Below, in pieces: positions 41,610 through 52,253 of a stretch of DNA of 62,116 nucleotides. This DNA comes from Deltaproteobacteria bacterium (GTDB lineage Bacteria > Myxococcota_A > Polyangia > Haliangiales > Haliangiaceae): positions 1-62,116 of the forward strand of contig JANXOM010000390.1 of the NCBI GenBank assembly GCA_025353585.1, in the 5' to 3' direction. The first letter of the stretch is position 1. The number at the start of each line of letters is the position of its first letter. The notes below the pieces were generated by a model that was not told the origin of the DNA, made no database searches, and saw only the letters and a program-made list of their open reading frames with translations. A program made the position numbers and the translations under genes.

Positions 41610-42403
41610 CGCTCGCTCTCCTCGTCGCTTCCGTCCGCGAGCGCCGGCGCTGCCAGCACGCGCGACAGGCTCAGATCGATCCGGCTGTCCGCTGCGCGGA
41701 CAACGCTGTCGAGCTCGTCGTCCGGCATCCCGAGCGCGGCGGCGAGCGCCCGGCGCGTCTCCACGCCGAGCTGGGCGCGCGCCTCGGCCAGCGTCCGCGC
41801 CACCGTCGCGCGGTGCACGCCGTACAGCGCCGCGATCTGATCGAGCGTCAGGTGATCCACCTGGGCGTGGCGCAAGAAGTTCCGCTGCCGCGGCGCCAGC
41901 GCCGCCACCGCGCTCGCGAACGCGCGCTTCACCGCCCGCCCGAGCTCGGCGCGCGTGTACCGCCCGCCTGCGTCGGCGCCCGGCGCCGAGATGTCGAACC
42001 ACTCCTCGTCGGCCAGCAGCTCCTCGAGCTTCCGCGCCTTCTCCCCGCGCGCCACGTCGACCAGCGCCCGCAGCGCCGTCACGCGCAGCCAGTTCTGCAA
42101 GAAGCCGAACCCGGAGTAGTCCGCGATCCGCGGCGCTCGCCCTGCCGCGCCGACGAACAGCTTGATCCGGACGATCTGGTGCAGCTCGTCCGCCGTCGCC
42201 GCGAGCCGCCGGAAGCGCGCGATCACCGCCTCCAGATCTCCGCGATACACGCTCTCGAACGCCGCCAGCGCGCGCGCATCGCCCGTCGCGCACCACCTCG
42301 CGAGCACGAGATCCTCGACGCGCAGCCGCGCCAGCGCCGCCTCCGGATCCCGCTGCGCCGCGAGCCCCGCCGCGATCTCGCGCACGATCGCGGCGTCCTC
42401 CAT
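41606..42403 (-). CDS. sigma-70 family factor, myxobacterial type
   Basis: A 265-residue (or longer) alternative sigma factor. Region 2 is around ALAAFESVYRGDLEAVIARF and FGFLQNWLRVTALRALVD. Region 4 is AVAALAPRQRNFLRHAQVDHLTLDQIAALYGVHRATVARTLAEAR, with a helix-turn-helix. The long DUF-like N-terminus (EDLVLARWCATGDARALAA) is that of the sigma-70 family described from Myxococcales. It is coupled to a zinc-finger kinase downstream. The first ordinary start is ATG 42403, but similarity seems to extend about 24 residues upstream (ALAAAREKWPE) to a CTG at 42475 overlapping the thrS stop, so the true start may be that CTG. Confidence 0.85.
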   Translation of the reverse strand: MEDAAIVREIAAGLAAQRDPEAALARLRVEDLVLARWCATGDARALAAFESVYRGDLEAVIARFRRLAATADELHQIVRIKLFVGAAGRAPRIADYSGFGFLQNWLRVTALRALVDVARGEKARKLEELLADEEWFDISAPGADAGGRYTRAELGRAVKRAFASAVAALAPRQRNFLRHAQVDHLTLDQIAALYGVHRATVARTLAEARAQLGVETRRALAAALGMPDDELDSVVRAADSRIDLSLSRVLAAPALADGSDEESER

Positions 42404-42471
42404 TCCGGAGACGCGCGACTCGGGCCACTTCTCGCGTGCCGCAGCCAGCGCGGCTGCGATCCGGGCCGCGC

Positions 42472-44442
42472 TCAGAACGGGATCGCGGCCTCGGGCGCGA
42501 CGAGCGCCAGGAACGCCTCGAGCGGCTGGATGCCGAGGTCGGCTTCCTTGCCGATGCCGTGCTTGCGCGGCGTCACGCTCTTGCTCTCGACCTCCTTGTC
42601 CCCGATGACGAGCGCGTAGGGGATCTTGGCGAGCTGCGCGTCGCGGATCTGCGCGCCGAGCTTGCCGCGCGAGTGATCCACCTCGACGCGTAGCCCCGCC
42701 GCCAGCAGCGCCGTACGGACCTCCTCCGCCCACGGCAGGTGACGATCGTGCACCGGCAGGATGCGCACCTGCTCGGGCGCGAGCCACACCGGGAAGTTGC
42801 CGGCGTAGTGCTCGATCAGGATGCCGATGAAGCGCTCGAACGAGCCGTAGATCGCGCGGTGGATGACGACGGGGCGGTGCTCGGCGTTGTCGGATCCGAT
42901 GTAGCCGAGCGCGAACCGCTCCGGCGCCACGTAGTCGAGCTGGATCGTGCCGAGCTGCCACTTGCGGCCGATGCTGTCCGCGACGTCGAAGTCGATCTTC
43001 GGGCCGTAGAACGCGCCGTCGCCCGGCTTGAGCTCGTACGCGAGCCCCGTCTCCTCGAGCGCGGCCTTGAGGCCCGCCTCGGCGCGATCCCACAGCGCGT
43101 CGTCGCCGATCTTCTTCTCGGGGCGCGTCGCGAACTTCGCCGTGAACTCGAGGCCGAACGCGCCGTACACCTTCGCGATCATGGCGGTGAGCTTCTTCAC
43201 CTCCTCGGTGATCTGCGACTCCATGAGGTAGATGTGCGCGTCGTCCTGCTGGAACTGCCGCACGCGCGTCAGGCCCGAGAGCACACCGGTCGCCTCGTTG
43301 CGGTGCAGCACGTCCTGCGTGTGGAGGCGCAGCGGCAGCTCGCGGTACGAGCGGCGCTTCATCTCGTAGAACAGGTGGTGGGACGGGCAGTTCATCGGCT
43401 TGAGCGAGAACGACGCGCGATCCTCGACGGGCAGCGCCTCGTCGGCCTCGGGATCGAGGATGAGGAACATGTTCTCGCGGTACTTGCCCCAGTGGCCGCT
43501 CTTCTCCCAGAGCGACTTGTTGAACAGGAGCGGCGTCTTGATCTCGCTGTAGCCGTTCGACAGGCACAGCTTCCGCATCGCGCCCTGGAGGATCGTGAAG
43601 ATCATCGTGCCGTTCGCCGTCCAGAACACCGCGCCGGGGGCCGCCGGATGGAACGCGAACAGGTCGAGCTCCTTGCCGAGCTTGCGGTGGTCACGCTTGC
43701 GCGCCTCCTCTTGCTGGTTCATCCACGCGTCGAGGTCCTTCTGGGTGAAGAACGCCGTGCCGTAGATCCGCTGGAGCTGCGCGTTGCGGTGGTCGCCGCG
43801 CCAGTACGCGCCCGCGACCGAGAGCAGCTTGATGACGCCGACCTTGCCCGTCGAAGGGCCGTGGGGCCCGAGGCAGAAGTCGGTCCAGTCGCCGTGCGCG
43901 TAGAGCGTGAGCGTGGTCGCGCCCTTCGCGAAGATGTCCTCGATGATCTCGAGCTTGAACTTCTCGCCGAGCTTGCCGAACAGCGCGAGCGCCTCGTCCT
44001 TCGAGACCTCGGTGCGCACGAACGGGAGGTCTCGCTTGATCTCCTCGTTCGCGGCCTTCTCGATCTGCTCGAGGTCCTCGGGGGTAAACGGCTTGTCGCG
44101 TGCGAAGTCGTAATAGAAGCCGTCCTCCGTGGTCGGGCCGATCGTGACCTGCGTGCCGGGGAACAGCTTCTGTACGACGCTGGCGACGATGTGCGCGGCG
44201 TCGTGGCGGACGAGGTCGAGGCCCTCGGGGCTCTTGCTCGTGAAGATCGCGAGCTTGCTGTCGTGCTCGAGGGTGCGCGAGAGGTCGACCTCGGCGCCGT
44301 CGAGCCTCGCGAACAGCGCCGCCTTCGCGAGGCCGGGGCCGATCTGCGTCTTGACGAACTCGGCGATCGTCGTCCCGGCCGGGACCGCCTTGCTGGCTCC
44401 ATCGGGCAGGGTGATCGTGACGTCGGGCGCGGGCTCGGACAT
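42472..44442 (-). CDS. thrS: threonine--tRNA ligase
   Basis: A 656-residue class II aminoacyl-tRNA synthetase that charges tRNA-Thr. The TGS domain is at 5-70 ([11 protein letters not shown]). The editing domain has the zinc-like set RHDAAH and FCLGPHG. The catalytic core shows [10 protein letters not shown] (the usual form is MNCPGH), [28 protein letters not shown], and the final motif [21 protein letters not shown]. The anticodon-binding domain is at about 550-640. All parts are full length. It is the first gene of an operon with the sigma factor and zinc-finger kinase, an unusual coupling of a housekeeping gene to stress regulation. The start is ATG 44442, 9 bases after TAGAGT. Confidence 0.97.
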   Translation of the reverse strand: MSEPAPDVTITLPDGASKAVPAGTTIAEFVKTQIGPGLAKAALFARLDGAEVDLSRTLEHDSKLAIFTSKSPEGLDLVRHDAAHIVASVVQKLFPGTQVTIGPTTEDGFYYDFARDKPFTPEDLEQIEKAANEEIKRDLPFVRTEVSKDEALALFGKLGEKFKLEIIEDIFAKGATTLTLYAHGDWTDFCLGPHGPSTGKVGVIKLLSVAGAYWRGDHRNAQLQRIYGTAFFTQKDLDAWMNQQEEARKRDHRKLGKELDLFAFHPAAPGAVFWTANGTMIFTILQGAMRKLCLSNGYSEIKTPLLFNKSLWEKSGHWGKYRENMFLILDPEADEALPVEDRASFSLKPMNCPSHHLFYEMKRRSYRELPLRLHTQDVLHRNEATGVLSGLTRVRQFQQDDAHIYLMESQITEEVKKLTAMIAKVYGAFGLEFTAKFATRPEKKIGDDALWDRAEAGLKAALEETGLAYELKPGDGAFYGPKIDFDVADSIGRKWQLGTIQLDYVAPERFALGYIGSDNAEHRPVVIHRAIYGSFERFIGILIEHYAGNFPVWLAPEQVRILPVHDRHLPWAEEVRTALLAAGLRVEVDHSRGKLGAQIRDAQLAKIPYALVIGDKEVESKSVTPRKHGIGKEADLGIQPLEAFLALVAPEAAIPF

Positions 44443-44451
44443 GAGGCGCGA

Positions 44452-44457
44452 ACTCTA
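44452..44457 (-). promoter_or_regulatory. -10 hexamer of thrS
   Basis: TAGAGT on the minus strand, 9 bases before the thrS ATG. The gap between thrS and the AraC-type gene (44443-44580) holds this and the opposite promoter at 44567-44572; no T-box or other leader is seen. Confidence 0.35.
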
Positions 44458-44566
44458 CCTCATCGCCTACCGGCCGAAGCGGATCTCGAGAACGCCCTTG
44501 CCCCGGCCGAGCCGGCAGCTCGGGGCTCCGGTGATCGCCGTCGATGCTCGAGCGGCCGGTGGCATG

Positions 44567-44572
44567 TACGAT
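44567..44572 (+). promoter_or_regulatory. -10 hexamer of the AraC-type gene
   Basis: TACGAT lies 8 bases before the ATG at 44581. Confidence 0.35.
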
Positions 44573-44580
44573 GACCGACA

Positions 44581-45546
44581 ATGGCTCGGGGGACCCAGGG
44601 CGGCCTGCTCTTCACGTTCCGGTTGGTCCCGATCATCTGCGCAGAGCTCGCCCGCGCAGGGGTCGAGAGCGCGCCCCTCATCGCCCGCGCCGGCCTGCCC
44701 GCCGAGTCCGCCGGCCAGGACGTCACCGCCCCCCTTCATCGCATCGAGCGATTCGTCGACCTCGCCGCCGCACGCCTCGGGCGCGACCTGTTCGGGCTCG
44801 AGCTCGCGACGCAGGTGCCCGTCGGGGCCTACGGACTATCGACGTTCGTCGCGCGGACGGCGCCCACGCTCGAGGTCGGGTTGGGCCGACTGACGGAGAT
44901 CGCGGGGCTCATCAACCCGATCGGCCGCTTCCAGCTCGTCCGCGAGCCGACCGGGGCGCGGCTCCACTACGCGGTGGTCGGCCGCCGGACCACGCTCGGC
45001 GCTCACCTGAACGAGTACACGTTGTTCTATATCGTCCGGCAGCTCGCGGACATGGTCGGCCGGCCCGTCCCGGTCACCCGGACCTGGTTCTCGCACTGGC
45101 GCCGCACGGGCGAGCGCGCGGTCGCCGAGCAGTTCGGATGTCGCGGCGAGTTCGGCGCCGCCGATTGCGGGTTCGCCCTCGACGACGCGGTCCTCGCGTA
45201 CCCACCGCAGACGGCCGACCCCGCGCTCCACGCATTCTTGCTCGCCCAGGCGCAGCTCCAGCTCGAGCGCCAGGGCTCGAGTGACGTGGTGGCGCAGCTC
45301 ATCCGGGTGATCGAGATGCGCCTCGGCCGTGGCGAGGTCGGGATCCGTGCTGTCGCGGCGGCTCTCGCGAGCACCGCGCGCAGCGTCCAGCGCCAGCTCG
45401 CCGCGGCCGGAACGACATATCGTGACGTGTTGCATCACGTGCGGTCCCGCCGCCACGGGGAGCTCGAGCGGAGCGGGCTCGCCCCCAGCGAGGTGGCCCG
45501 CCAGCTCGGTTACCGTGACGTCAAGGCGATGCACCGCGCGCTGTAG
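44581..45546 (+). CDS. AraC-family regulator, C-terminus probably frameshifted
   Basis: A 321-residue transcription regulator. Residues 15-200 form the arabinose-binding-type sensor region found in OruR/ArgR-like AraC regulators (RFQLVREPTGARLHY, LNEYTLFYIVRQL). The C-terminal AraC DNA-binding domain begins near 250 with helix-turn-helix 1 (AVAAALASTARSVQRQLAAAGTTYRDVL) and 2 (SEVARQLGYRDVKAMHRAL). It stops right there, where family members continue with a segment such as FRRWTG.TP..WR. The +1 frame just downstream reads RRNKTRQPVAWRLAM, which fits that missing end, so a one-base change may have truncated the gene. The last helix may still suffice for binding. No target operon is obvious. Confidence 0.8.
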   Translation: MARGTQGGLLFTFRLVPIICAELARAGVESAPLIARAGLPAESAGQDVTAPLHRIERFVDLAAARLGRDLFGLELATQVPVGAYGLSTFVARTAPTLEVGLGRLTEIAGLINPIGRFQLVREPTGARLHYAVVGRRTTLGAHLNEYTLFYIVRQLADMVGRPVPVTRTWFSHWRRTGERAVAEQFGCRGEFGAADCGFALDDAVLAYPPQTADPALHAFLLAQAQLQLERQGSSDVVAQLIRVIEMRLGRGEVGIRAVAAALASTARSVQRQLAAAGTTYRDVLHHVRSRRHGELERSGLAPSEVARQLGYRDVKAMHRAL

Positions 45547-45696
45547 ACGACAGCGCCGGAACAAAACGCGCCAGCCTGTGGCCTGGCGACTGGCCATGGC
45601 CGCCCGTGCCGCCCGGTCGCGCGACGCGAACACGTGGAACCGCGGAGACTTGAGATGCGAGGCGGCTGGGCATCCCGTATGCATGGGCGGACCGTC

Positions 45697-46110
45697 ATGG
45701 TTTTCACCGATCGTGCCCCCGATGCCCCCGCTGTCCTCCCCGACCCCGCACCCGATCGCCGTCCCGCCCGCTGGGCGGTCCTCCTGGTCCTCGTGGCGGC
45801 GACGTCGGGGTGCACCTCGGCCGCCGCCCCACCGCCCGCGCCGCGGCCCACGCCGGACGACTGCCCGGCCCTGACGCAGCGCACCCGGTCGTATCAGGAG
45901 CCGGCGGACTGGACCCCCGAGCTCGTCGCGGCGATCGAAGCCGAATGCCGCGCGGACCTGAAGGCCCTCCCCGGCAACCCCTACTGGGCGTGTCTCTCGA
46001 CCGCGACGACGGACGCGGCTGCGCGCGAGTGTTACGCGCGCACGTACGATCCCAAGTTGAAGCGCGCGCCCGCCGACGCGCACCGCGGCTCGGCGAGCTC
46101 GCCGCTCTAG
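45697..46110 (+). CDS. small putative lipoprotein
   Basis: A 137-residue protein of unknown function. Following a longish polar N-terminus, a hydrophobic stretch ends in ATSGC, which fits a lipobox (WAVLLVLVAATSGC). The mature part has four Cys (DDCPAL, AECRADL, WACLS, ECYARTY), probably two disulfides. Several starts are possible (GTG 45634, ATG 45655, ATG 45679); ATG 45697 gives the shortest n-region. It meets gamma-glutamyltransferase tail to tail across 33 bases with nothing else in the gap. Confidence 0.55.
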   Translation: MVFTDRAPDAPAVLPDPAPDRRPARWAVLLVLVAATSGCTSAAAPPPAPRPTPDDCPALTQRTRSYQEPADWTPELVAAIEAECRADLKALPGNPYWACLSTATTDAAARECYARTYDPKLKRAPADAHRGSASSPL

Positions 46111-46143
46111 CTGTCGCTCACCACGACGCGGCGGGCGAAGATG

Positions 46144-47997
<1,854 letters not shown>

Positions 47998-48004
47998 CGC
48001 GCGC

Positions 48005-48010
48005 ACTATA
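48005..48010 (-). promoter_or_regulatory. -10 hexamer of ggt
   Basis: TATAGT on the minus strand, 7 bases before the ATG at 47997. The 193-base gap to the divergent von Willebrand gene also holds two copies of ATGGAACC (near 48112 and 48131) of unknown meaning. Confidence 0.4.
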
Positions 48011-48190
48011 CGGCGTCTCGCGGCCGAGCCGCCGCCGCGGCCGGATCCGGACGGCGATGTCGTGCATCTCTCGGATCTTCGAAACCCGCGCCCCCCGACT
48101 CGATCTCGACGATGGAACCCAAGATCACGGAATGGAACCGGAATTCACGCGCACCGGGCGCTGGCACTGCGGGTGCTATGGCCCACCTTC

Positions 48191-49903
48191 ATGCGGACCT
48201 TTGCCTCGTTCGCGTTCCTCCTCCTCGCCACGGCGGGCTCGGCCTGCGGCGTCAGCTCGAGCGCCAGCAGCGGCGACCCCGTCCAGGGCGGTGGCGCCAC
48301 CGGGGACGCCGGGGTCGGCGGCGTCAGCTTCGGCGGCGCCCAGGACTTCGGCGATTTCAAGGAGATCCTGATGAACGGCGGGATCCCGGGGCCCGACACG
48401 CTCGACGCGAATGGCTTCTTCAACGAGCACTTCGCGCCGCCGCCGCAGACCGGCTGCACCAACACGCTGTGCCTCACGCCCGGCCTCTCCGTCGGTCGCG
48501 ACTGGGTGACGAGCGCGCACCAGGCGACGCTGCAGGTCGCGGTCAACACGAACGTCGATCCGACGACGTACGTGCGCCGCCCGCTCGACCTCGCCGTCGT
48601 CGTCGACCGGTCGGGCTCGATGGCCTCCGACGGCCGCATCGACAAGGTGAAGCTCGGCCTCGGCCAGATGATCGACGGCCTGCAGGACGGCGACCGCATG
48701 GGCATCGTGACGTTTGCCGATGCGGCGACGGTCATCGCGCCGCTCGCCACGCTCGACCGCACCGGGCTGCACGCGGACGTGAGCGGGATCCTGCCCGGCG
48801 GCGGCACGAACATCTATGACGGCCTCGCCGCGGGCTTCAACCTCCTGCCGGCGCCGACGGTCGAGCGCGAGCAGCGGGTGATCTTTCTGTCCGACGGCCA
48901 GGCCACGGTCGGCGATACGAACCAGGACGACATCTTCGCGCTAAGCGACAGCTACATCACCGCTGGCATCGGCCTCACGACGATCGGCGTCGGCGCGGAC
49001 TTCGACGTCGGGCTCATGCGCGGCCTCGCCGAGCACGGCGCCGGCAACTTCTACTTCCTGCAGGACAACGCGTCGACGACCGAGGTGTTCACCGAGGAGC
49101 TGAACTACTTCATGTCGCCGATCGCGCTCGCCGTCGACATCGAGGCGACGGCCGGCCAGGGCTACACGTTCGGCGAGGTGATCGGCTCGACGCTGTGGAC
49201 CGCCTCGCCGACGCACGGCTCGATGCACGTACCGGCCGTGTTCGTGGCGAGCCGGACCACCGCGACCGACCCCACGGGCATGGGCAACCGGCGCGGCGGC
49301 GGCAGCATGTTGTTCGTCGCGCTGACGAACACGGGCGCGGTCGATGCGGACGGCTCCGTCGGCACGGTGAAGCTCACGTACAAGCTGCCCGGCGGCGCCG
49401 CGCCCGTCACGCAGACGGTGACGCTCGCGTATCCGTCGGCGGATCCGAACGCGACGCCGGTCGATCCGTACCTCAGCGCGCCCGAGATCGCGAAGCGCTA
49501 CGCGATGTACAACATGTTCCTCGGGCTCCGCGCGGCGACGGAGGCGACCGACGTCAACTGCATGAGCTCCATCCTCTACAACGTGGAGACCTCGGCGAAG
49601 GCGTGGAACGCGCCGCACGAGGACACCGACATCATCGACGACGACTCGCTCGTCGATCTGTTCCTCGCGAACCTCCGCGCCGTCGGCGCCTCCGCCGACC
49701 AGACCACCGCGACCGCGCGCTGCGCGGGCGTCGGCGGGCAGCCGGTCGACAGCGACGGCGGCCTCGGCTACGGCAGCGACACCTACGGCTCCGAGTCCCC
49801 GTCGTACGGCTGCTACGACGCCGGCGCCGGCAGCGCCACCACCCTCCTCGGCATCGGCCTCGCCGTCCTCGTCACCACCCGCCGCCGCCGGGGGACGGTG
49901 TAA
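48191..49903 (+). CDS. von Willebrand factor A protein with C-terminal MYXO-CTERM-like tail
   Basis: A 570-residue exported protein. The signal (FASFAFLLLATAGSAC) gives a lipidated Cys19. Residues about 135-310 are a von Willebrand A domain with a full metal-ion-dependent adhesion site: DRSGSM, the Thr in GGGTNIYDGL, and FLSDGQATVGD. A beta-rich region follows. The C-terminus has a Cys (YGCYD), a hydrophobic helix (TTLLGIGLAVLVTT) and RRRR, the tripartite sorting signal known as MYXO-CTERM, which in Myxococcus sends proteins to the surface by a rhombosortase-like route. The last codons (GTV and stop) are supplied by a palindromic repeat element. It probably acts in adhesion or in binding other surface proteins. 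Confidence 0.88.
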   Translation: MRTFASFAFLLLATAGSACGVSSSASSGDPVQGGGATGDAGVGGVSFGGAQDFGDFKEILMNGGIPGPDTLDANGFFNEHFAPPPQTGCTNTLCLTPGLSVGRDWVTSAHQATLQVAVNTNVDPTTYVRRPLDLAVVVDRSGSMASDGRIDKVKLGLGQMIDGLQDGDRMGIVTFADAATVIAPLATLDRTGLHADVSGILPGGGTNIYDGLAAGFNLLPAPTVEREQRVIFLSDGQATVGDTNQDDIFALSDSYITAGIGLTTIGVGADFDVGLMRGLAEHGAGNFYFLQDNASTTEVFTEELNYFMSPIALAVDIEATAGQGYTFGEVIGSTLWTASPTHGSMHVPAVFVASRTTATDPTGMGNRRGGGSMLFVALTNTGAVDADGSVGTVKLTYKLPGGAAPVTQTVTLAYPSADPNATPVDPYLSAPEIAKRYAMYNMFLGLRAATEATDVNCMSSILYNVETSAKAWNAPHEDTDIIDDDSLVDLFLANLRAVGASADQTTATARCAGVGGQPVDSDGGLGYGSDTYGSESPSYGCYDAGAGSATTLLGIGLAVLVTTRRRRGTV

Positions 49904-50382
49904 CACTTGTCAACCCGTCCGAAACGAGAAGCCGCGTAATTTCAGCTACTTGATCGGGGACGGTGTCACACCTGTCCGGCCGGCGCACCGCTACGCCTCG
50001 GGACGTCGTGCGGCGGGTCCGGGTCGCTTGCGCAGCCATCGCGGCCCTCGTCGCATGCGCGCTCCGGCTGCGTCGCGACGAACCGGCTCGCACCAACTGC
50101 ATGAGCCGTTCGCGCACATCGCCTCCGCGCGGCGGAGCACCGAGGCGATATCGACCGGGTCCCCACCCTCGGCGGTGCCGAGAGGTCGAGCGTCTCTCGT
50201 GACCGCGACGCTGGCCCGATCGCCCACGCGCGCGCGGCGCTAGGTGCGGGTCGCGCGACCCGCGATCGAGGCCGCCCTGAATTGGACCCAGAGTTTACAA
50301 ACGTGACAGCGTCCCCGTTCAAGTAAATGATTTCACGAGGGATCTGTGTTTGGCCAGAGTTGACAGAATTGACAGCGTCCCC
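49890..50382. mobile_element. palindromic repeat element 2, with about 300 bp of interior sequence
   Basis: The left end has GGGGGACGGTGTAACAC (49890-) and a second copy CGGGGACGGTGTCACACC (49955-). The right end is the inverse: GTGACAGCGTCCCCGTTCAAG (50303-) and TTGACAGCGTCCCC (50369-50382). The spacing of about 65 bases between the copies is the same as in element 1. The interior (49978-50290) has no convincing gene in any frame; it may be the remains of a cargo. This region and the following 42 bases are the only gap over 300 bases in the window. It overlaps the last 14 bases of the von Willebrand gene. Confidence 0.65.
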
Positions 50383-50412
50383 GGGGAGGAGGGGGCGGGC
50401 CCCGGGGGGCGG

Positions 50413-50418
50413 TATAAC
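50413..50418 (+). promoter_or_regulatory. -10 hexamer of pepP
   Basis: TATAAC lies 6 bases before the ATG at 50425 and 30 bases after repeat element 2, so the element forms the immediate upstream flank of this promoter. Confidence 0.45.
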
Positions 50419-50424
50419 GGGGCC

Positions 50425-51735
50425 ATGTCTGACCCGGCCATTTACGCGGCCCGCCGCGAAGCGCTCATGCAGGCCATCGGGGCCAACGGTGTGGCCGTGG
50501 TGGCGTCGCTCCCCGAGCGGCTGCGCAATGGCGACGCGTTTCATCCGTTCCGGCAGGCCAGCGACGTCTTCTATCTGACCGGGTTCGTCGAGCCCGAGAC
50601 GACCCTCGTGCTCCGGCCCGGCGCCGAGATCGACAAGTTCGTGATGTTCGTGCGCCCCCGCGATCCCGAGATGGAGACGTGGGACGGCCGCCGCGCCGGC
50701 CTCGAGGGCGCGGTCGCCCGCTACGGCGCCAACGTCGCCTATCCGTCCGCCGAGCTGCGCACGCGCATCGGCGATCTCATCTGCAACACCGACGAGCTCC
50801 ACTACGCCCTCGGCAACGACCCCGCGATGGACACCGCCATCACCGGCGCCCTCGCCCGCCTCCGCCATCTGGAGAAGAAGGGCAAGCGCCCGCCGCGCGC
50901 CGTGGTCGATCCGCGCGCTGCCCTCCACGAGCTCCGCCTCCACAAGCGCCCCGAGGAGCTCGCCGCTCTCCGCATGGCCTGCGCCATCACCGCCGACGCG
51001 CACATCCTCGCGATGCGCACCGGCAAGCCCGGCGTCTTCGAGCACGAGGTCGAGGCCCACATCGACTTCACGTTCCGCAGGCGCGGCGGTGACGGCCCCG
51101 GCTACACCTCGATCATTGGCGCCGGCGACAACGCCACGATCCTCCACTACATCGAGAACCGTTGCGCGATCGCGGACGGTGACCTCGTCCTCGTCGACGC
51201 CGGCTGCGAGTACGGGCACTACACCTCCGACATCACGCGCACGTTCCCCGCGAACGGCACCTTCACCGCCCCGCAGCGCCGCGTCTACGAGCTCGTCCTC
51301 CGCGTGCAAAAGGCCGCGATCGCGATGGCCAAGCCCGGCGCCACGCTCGATCAGATCCACCAGTACTGCGTTCGCGAGCTGACCGTCGGTATGGTCGCGC
51401 TCGGCCTCCTCACCGGCGACGTCGACGAGCTCATCCGGGCCGAGACTTACAAGAGGTTCTATCCGCACGGGACATCGCACTGGCTCGGCCTCGATGTCCA
51501 CGACGCGGGCGCGTACACCGTGGACGGCAAGGCGCGCCTCCTCGCCCCCGGCATGGTGATCACCGTCGAGCCGGGGCTCTACATCCCGAGCGACGCCGAG
51601 AACGTGCCCGCGGAGCTCCGCGGGATCGGCGTCCGCATCGAGGACGATCTCGCCATCACCGCGGAGGGCTGCGAGGTCCTCACCCGCGCGTGCCCGAAGG
51701 AGATCGTGGACGTCGAGGCCGCCTGCCGCGCGTGA
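50425..51735 (+). CDS. pepP: Xaa-Pro aminopeptidase
   Basis: A 436-residue dinuclear metallopeptidase that removes the first residue when Pro is second. The N-terminal creatinase-like domain (FRQASDVFYLTGF) is typical of aminopeptidase P. The pita-bread domain has all five ligands: Asp258 and Asp269 (VDAGCEYGHYTSDITRTF), His352 (GTSHWLGLDVHD), Glu382 (VEPGLY) and Glu406 (VRIEDD). Length is normal for the E. coli type. The ATG at 50425 is fixed by the -10 hexamer just upstream. yhbY follows 16 bases downstream and is probably in the same transcript. Confidence 0.95.
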   Translation: MSDPAIYAARREALMQAIGANGVAVVASLPERLRNGDAFHPFRQASDVFYLTGFVEPETTLVLRPGAEIDKFVMFVRPRDPEMETWDGRRAGLEGAVARYGANVAYPSAELRTRIGDLICNTDELHYALGNDPAMDTAITGALARLRHLEKKGKRPPRAVVDPRAALHELRLHKRPEELAALRMACAITADAHILAMRTGKPGVFEHEVEAHIDFTFRRRGGDGPGYTSIIGAGDNATILHYIENRCAIADGDLVLVDAGCEYGHYTSDITRTFPANGTFTAPQRRVYELVLRVQKAAIAMAKPGATLDQIHQYCVRELTVGMVALGLLTGDVDELIRAETYKRFYPHGTSHWLGLDVHDAGAYTVDGKARLLAPGMVITVEPGLYIPSDAENVPAELRGIGVRIEDDLAITAEGCEVLTRACPKEIVDVEAACRA

Positions 51736-51751
51736 TACACCGACGTCGACG

Positions 51752-52195
51752 ATGTTGACCGGCAAGCAGCGACACTTTCTCCGCGGTCTCGGCCACGGCC
51801 TCAAGCCCACCGTGCTCATCGGCAAGGGCGGCATCGATGACGGCCTCCTCGCGGCCGTCGAGCGCGCGCTCCTCGACCACGAGCTCATCAAGCTCCGCCT
51901 CGGCGACGGCGCCGAGCTCGATCGGCACGAGGCCGCCGACACCATCGCGGCCAAGACCAAGGGCGAGGTCGCCCAGGTCCTGGGCCACATCGTATTGTTG
52001 TACCGCCCTCACCCGGAGAAACCGGGGATCGAGCTTCCCACGCCGGGCAAGCCCGGCAGCAAGCCCTCGAAGCCTGCCGCGCCCGCCGCCAAGGGCGCGA
52101 AACCCGGGGCGAAGGTCCACAAAGCGGGGCGTCCCGCACCCACGCGCCCGACCGCGAAAACCGGCCTCAAGAAACGGGACCGCCGGGCGGATTGA
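51752..52195 (+). CDS. yhbY: YhbY-type CRM-domain RNA-binding protein
   Basis: A 147-residue protein. Residues 1-95 are a CRM (CRS1-YhbY) domain, starting LTGKQRHFLRGLGHGLKP and with the GxxG loop IGKGGI. CRM proteins bind pre-50S ribosomal particles. The remaining 50 residues are a Lys/Pro/Ala/Gly-rich basic tail that E. coli YhbY lacks; it could add RNA binding. It is in line with pepP. No other assembly genes are nearby. Confidence 0.9.
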   Translation: MLTGKQRHFLRGLGHGLKPTVLIGKGGIDDGLLAAVERALLDHELIKLRLGDGAELDRHEAADTIAAKTKGEVAQVLGHIVLLYRPHPEKPGIELPTPGKPGSKPSKPAAPAAKGAKPGAKVHKAGRPAPTRPTAKTGLKKRDRRAD

Positions 52196-52211
52196 CCGCG
52201 AAGTCGCCCCC

Positions 52212-52229
52212 GCGTCACCGTCGCGCCAT
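52212..52229 (+). promoter_or_regulatory. weak Pho-box-like repeat before the porin gene
   Basis: GCGTCAC-CGTC-GCGCCAT resembles the two 7-base halves of a Pho box (CTGTCAT, 4 bases, CTGTCAY), but the second half matches poorly. A second GCGTCAC lies at 52236. No good -10 hexamer is seen between it and the ATG. Confidence 0.25.
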
Positions 52230-52253
52230 GTCGGAGCGTCACGGTGCCGCGTG

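Noticed and set aside
45547..45696. Separate small gene after the AraC regulator
   Set aside because: The frame there fits a displaced AraC tail better than a new gene and has no start signal.
49978..50290. Possible gene inside repeat element 2
   Set aside because: All frames give short Arg-rich sequence without a start signal or family motif; a transposase remnant could not be recognised.
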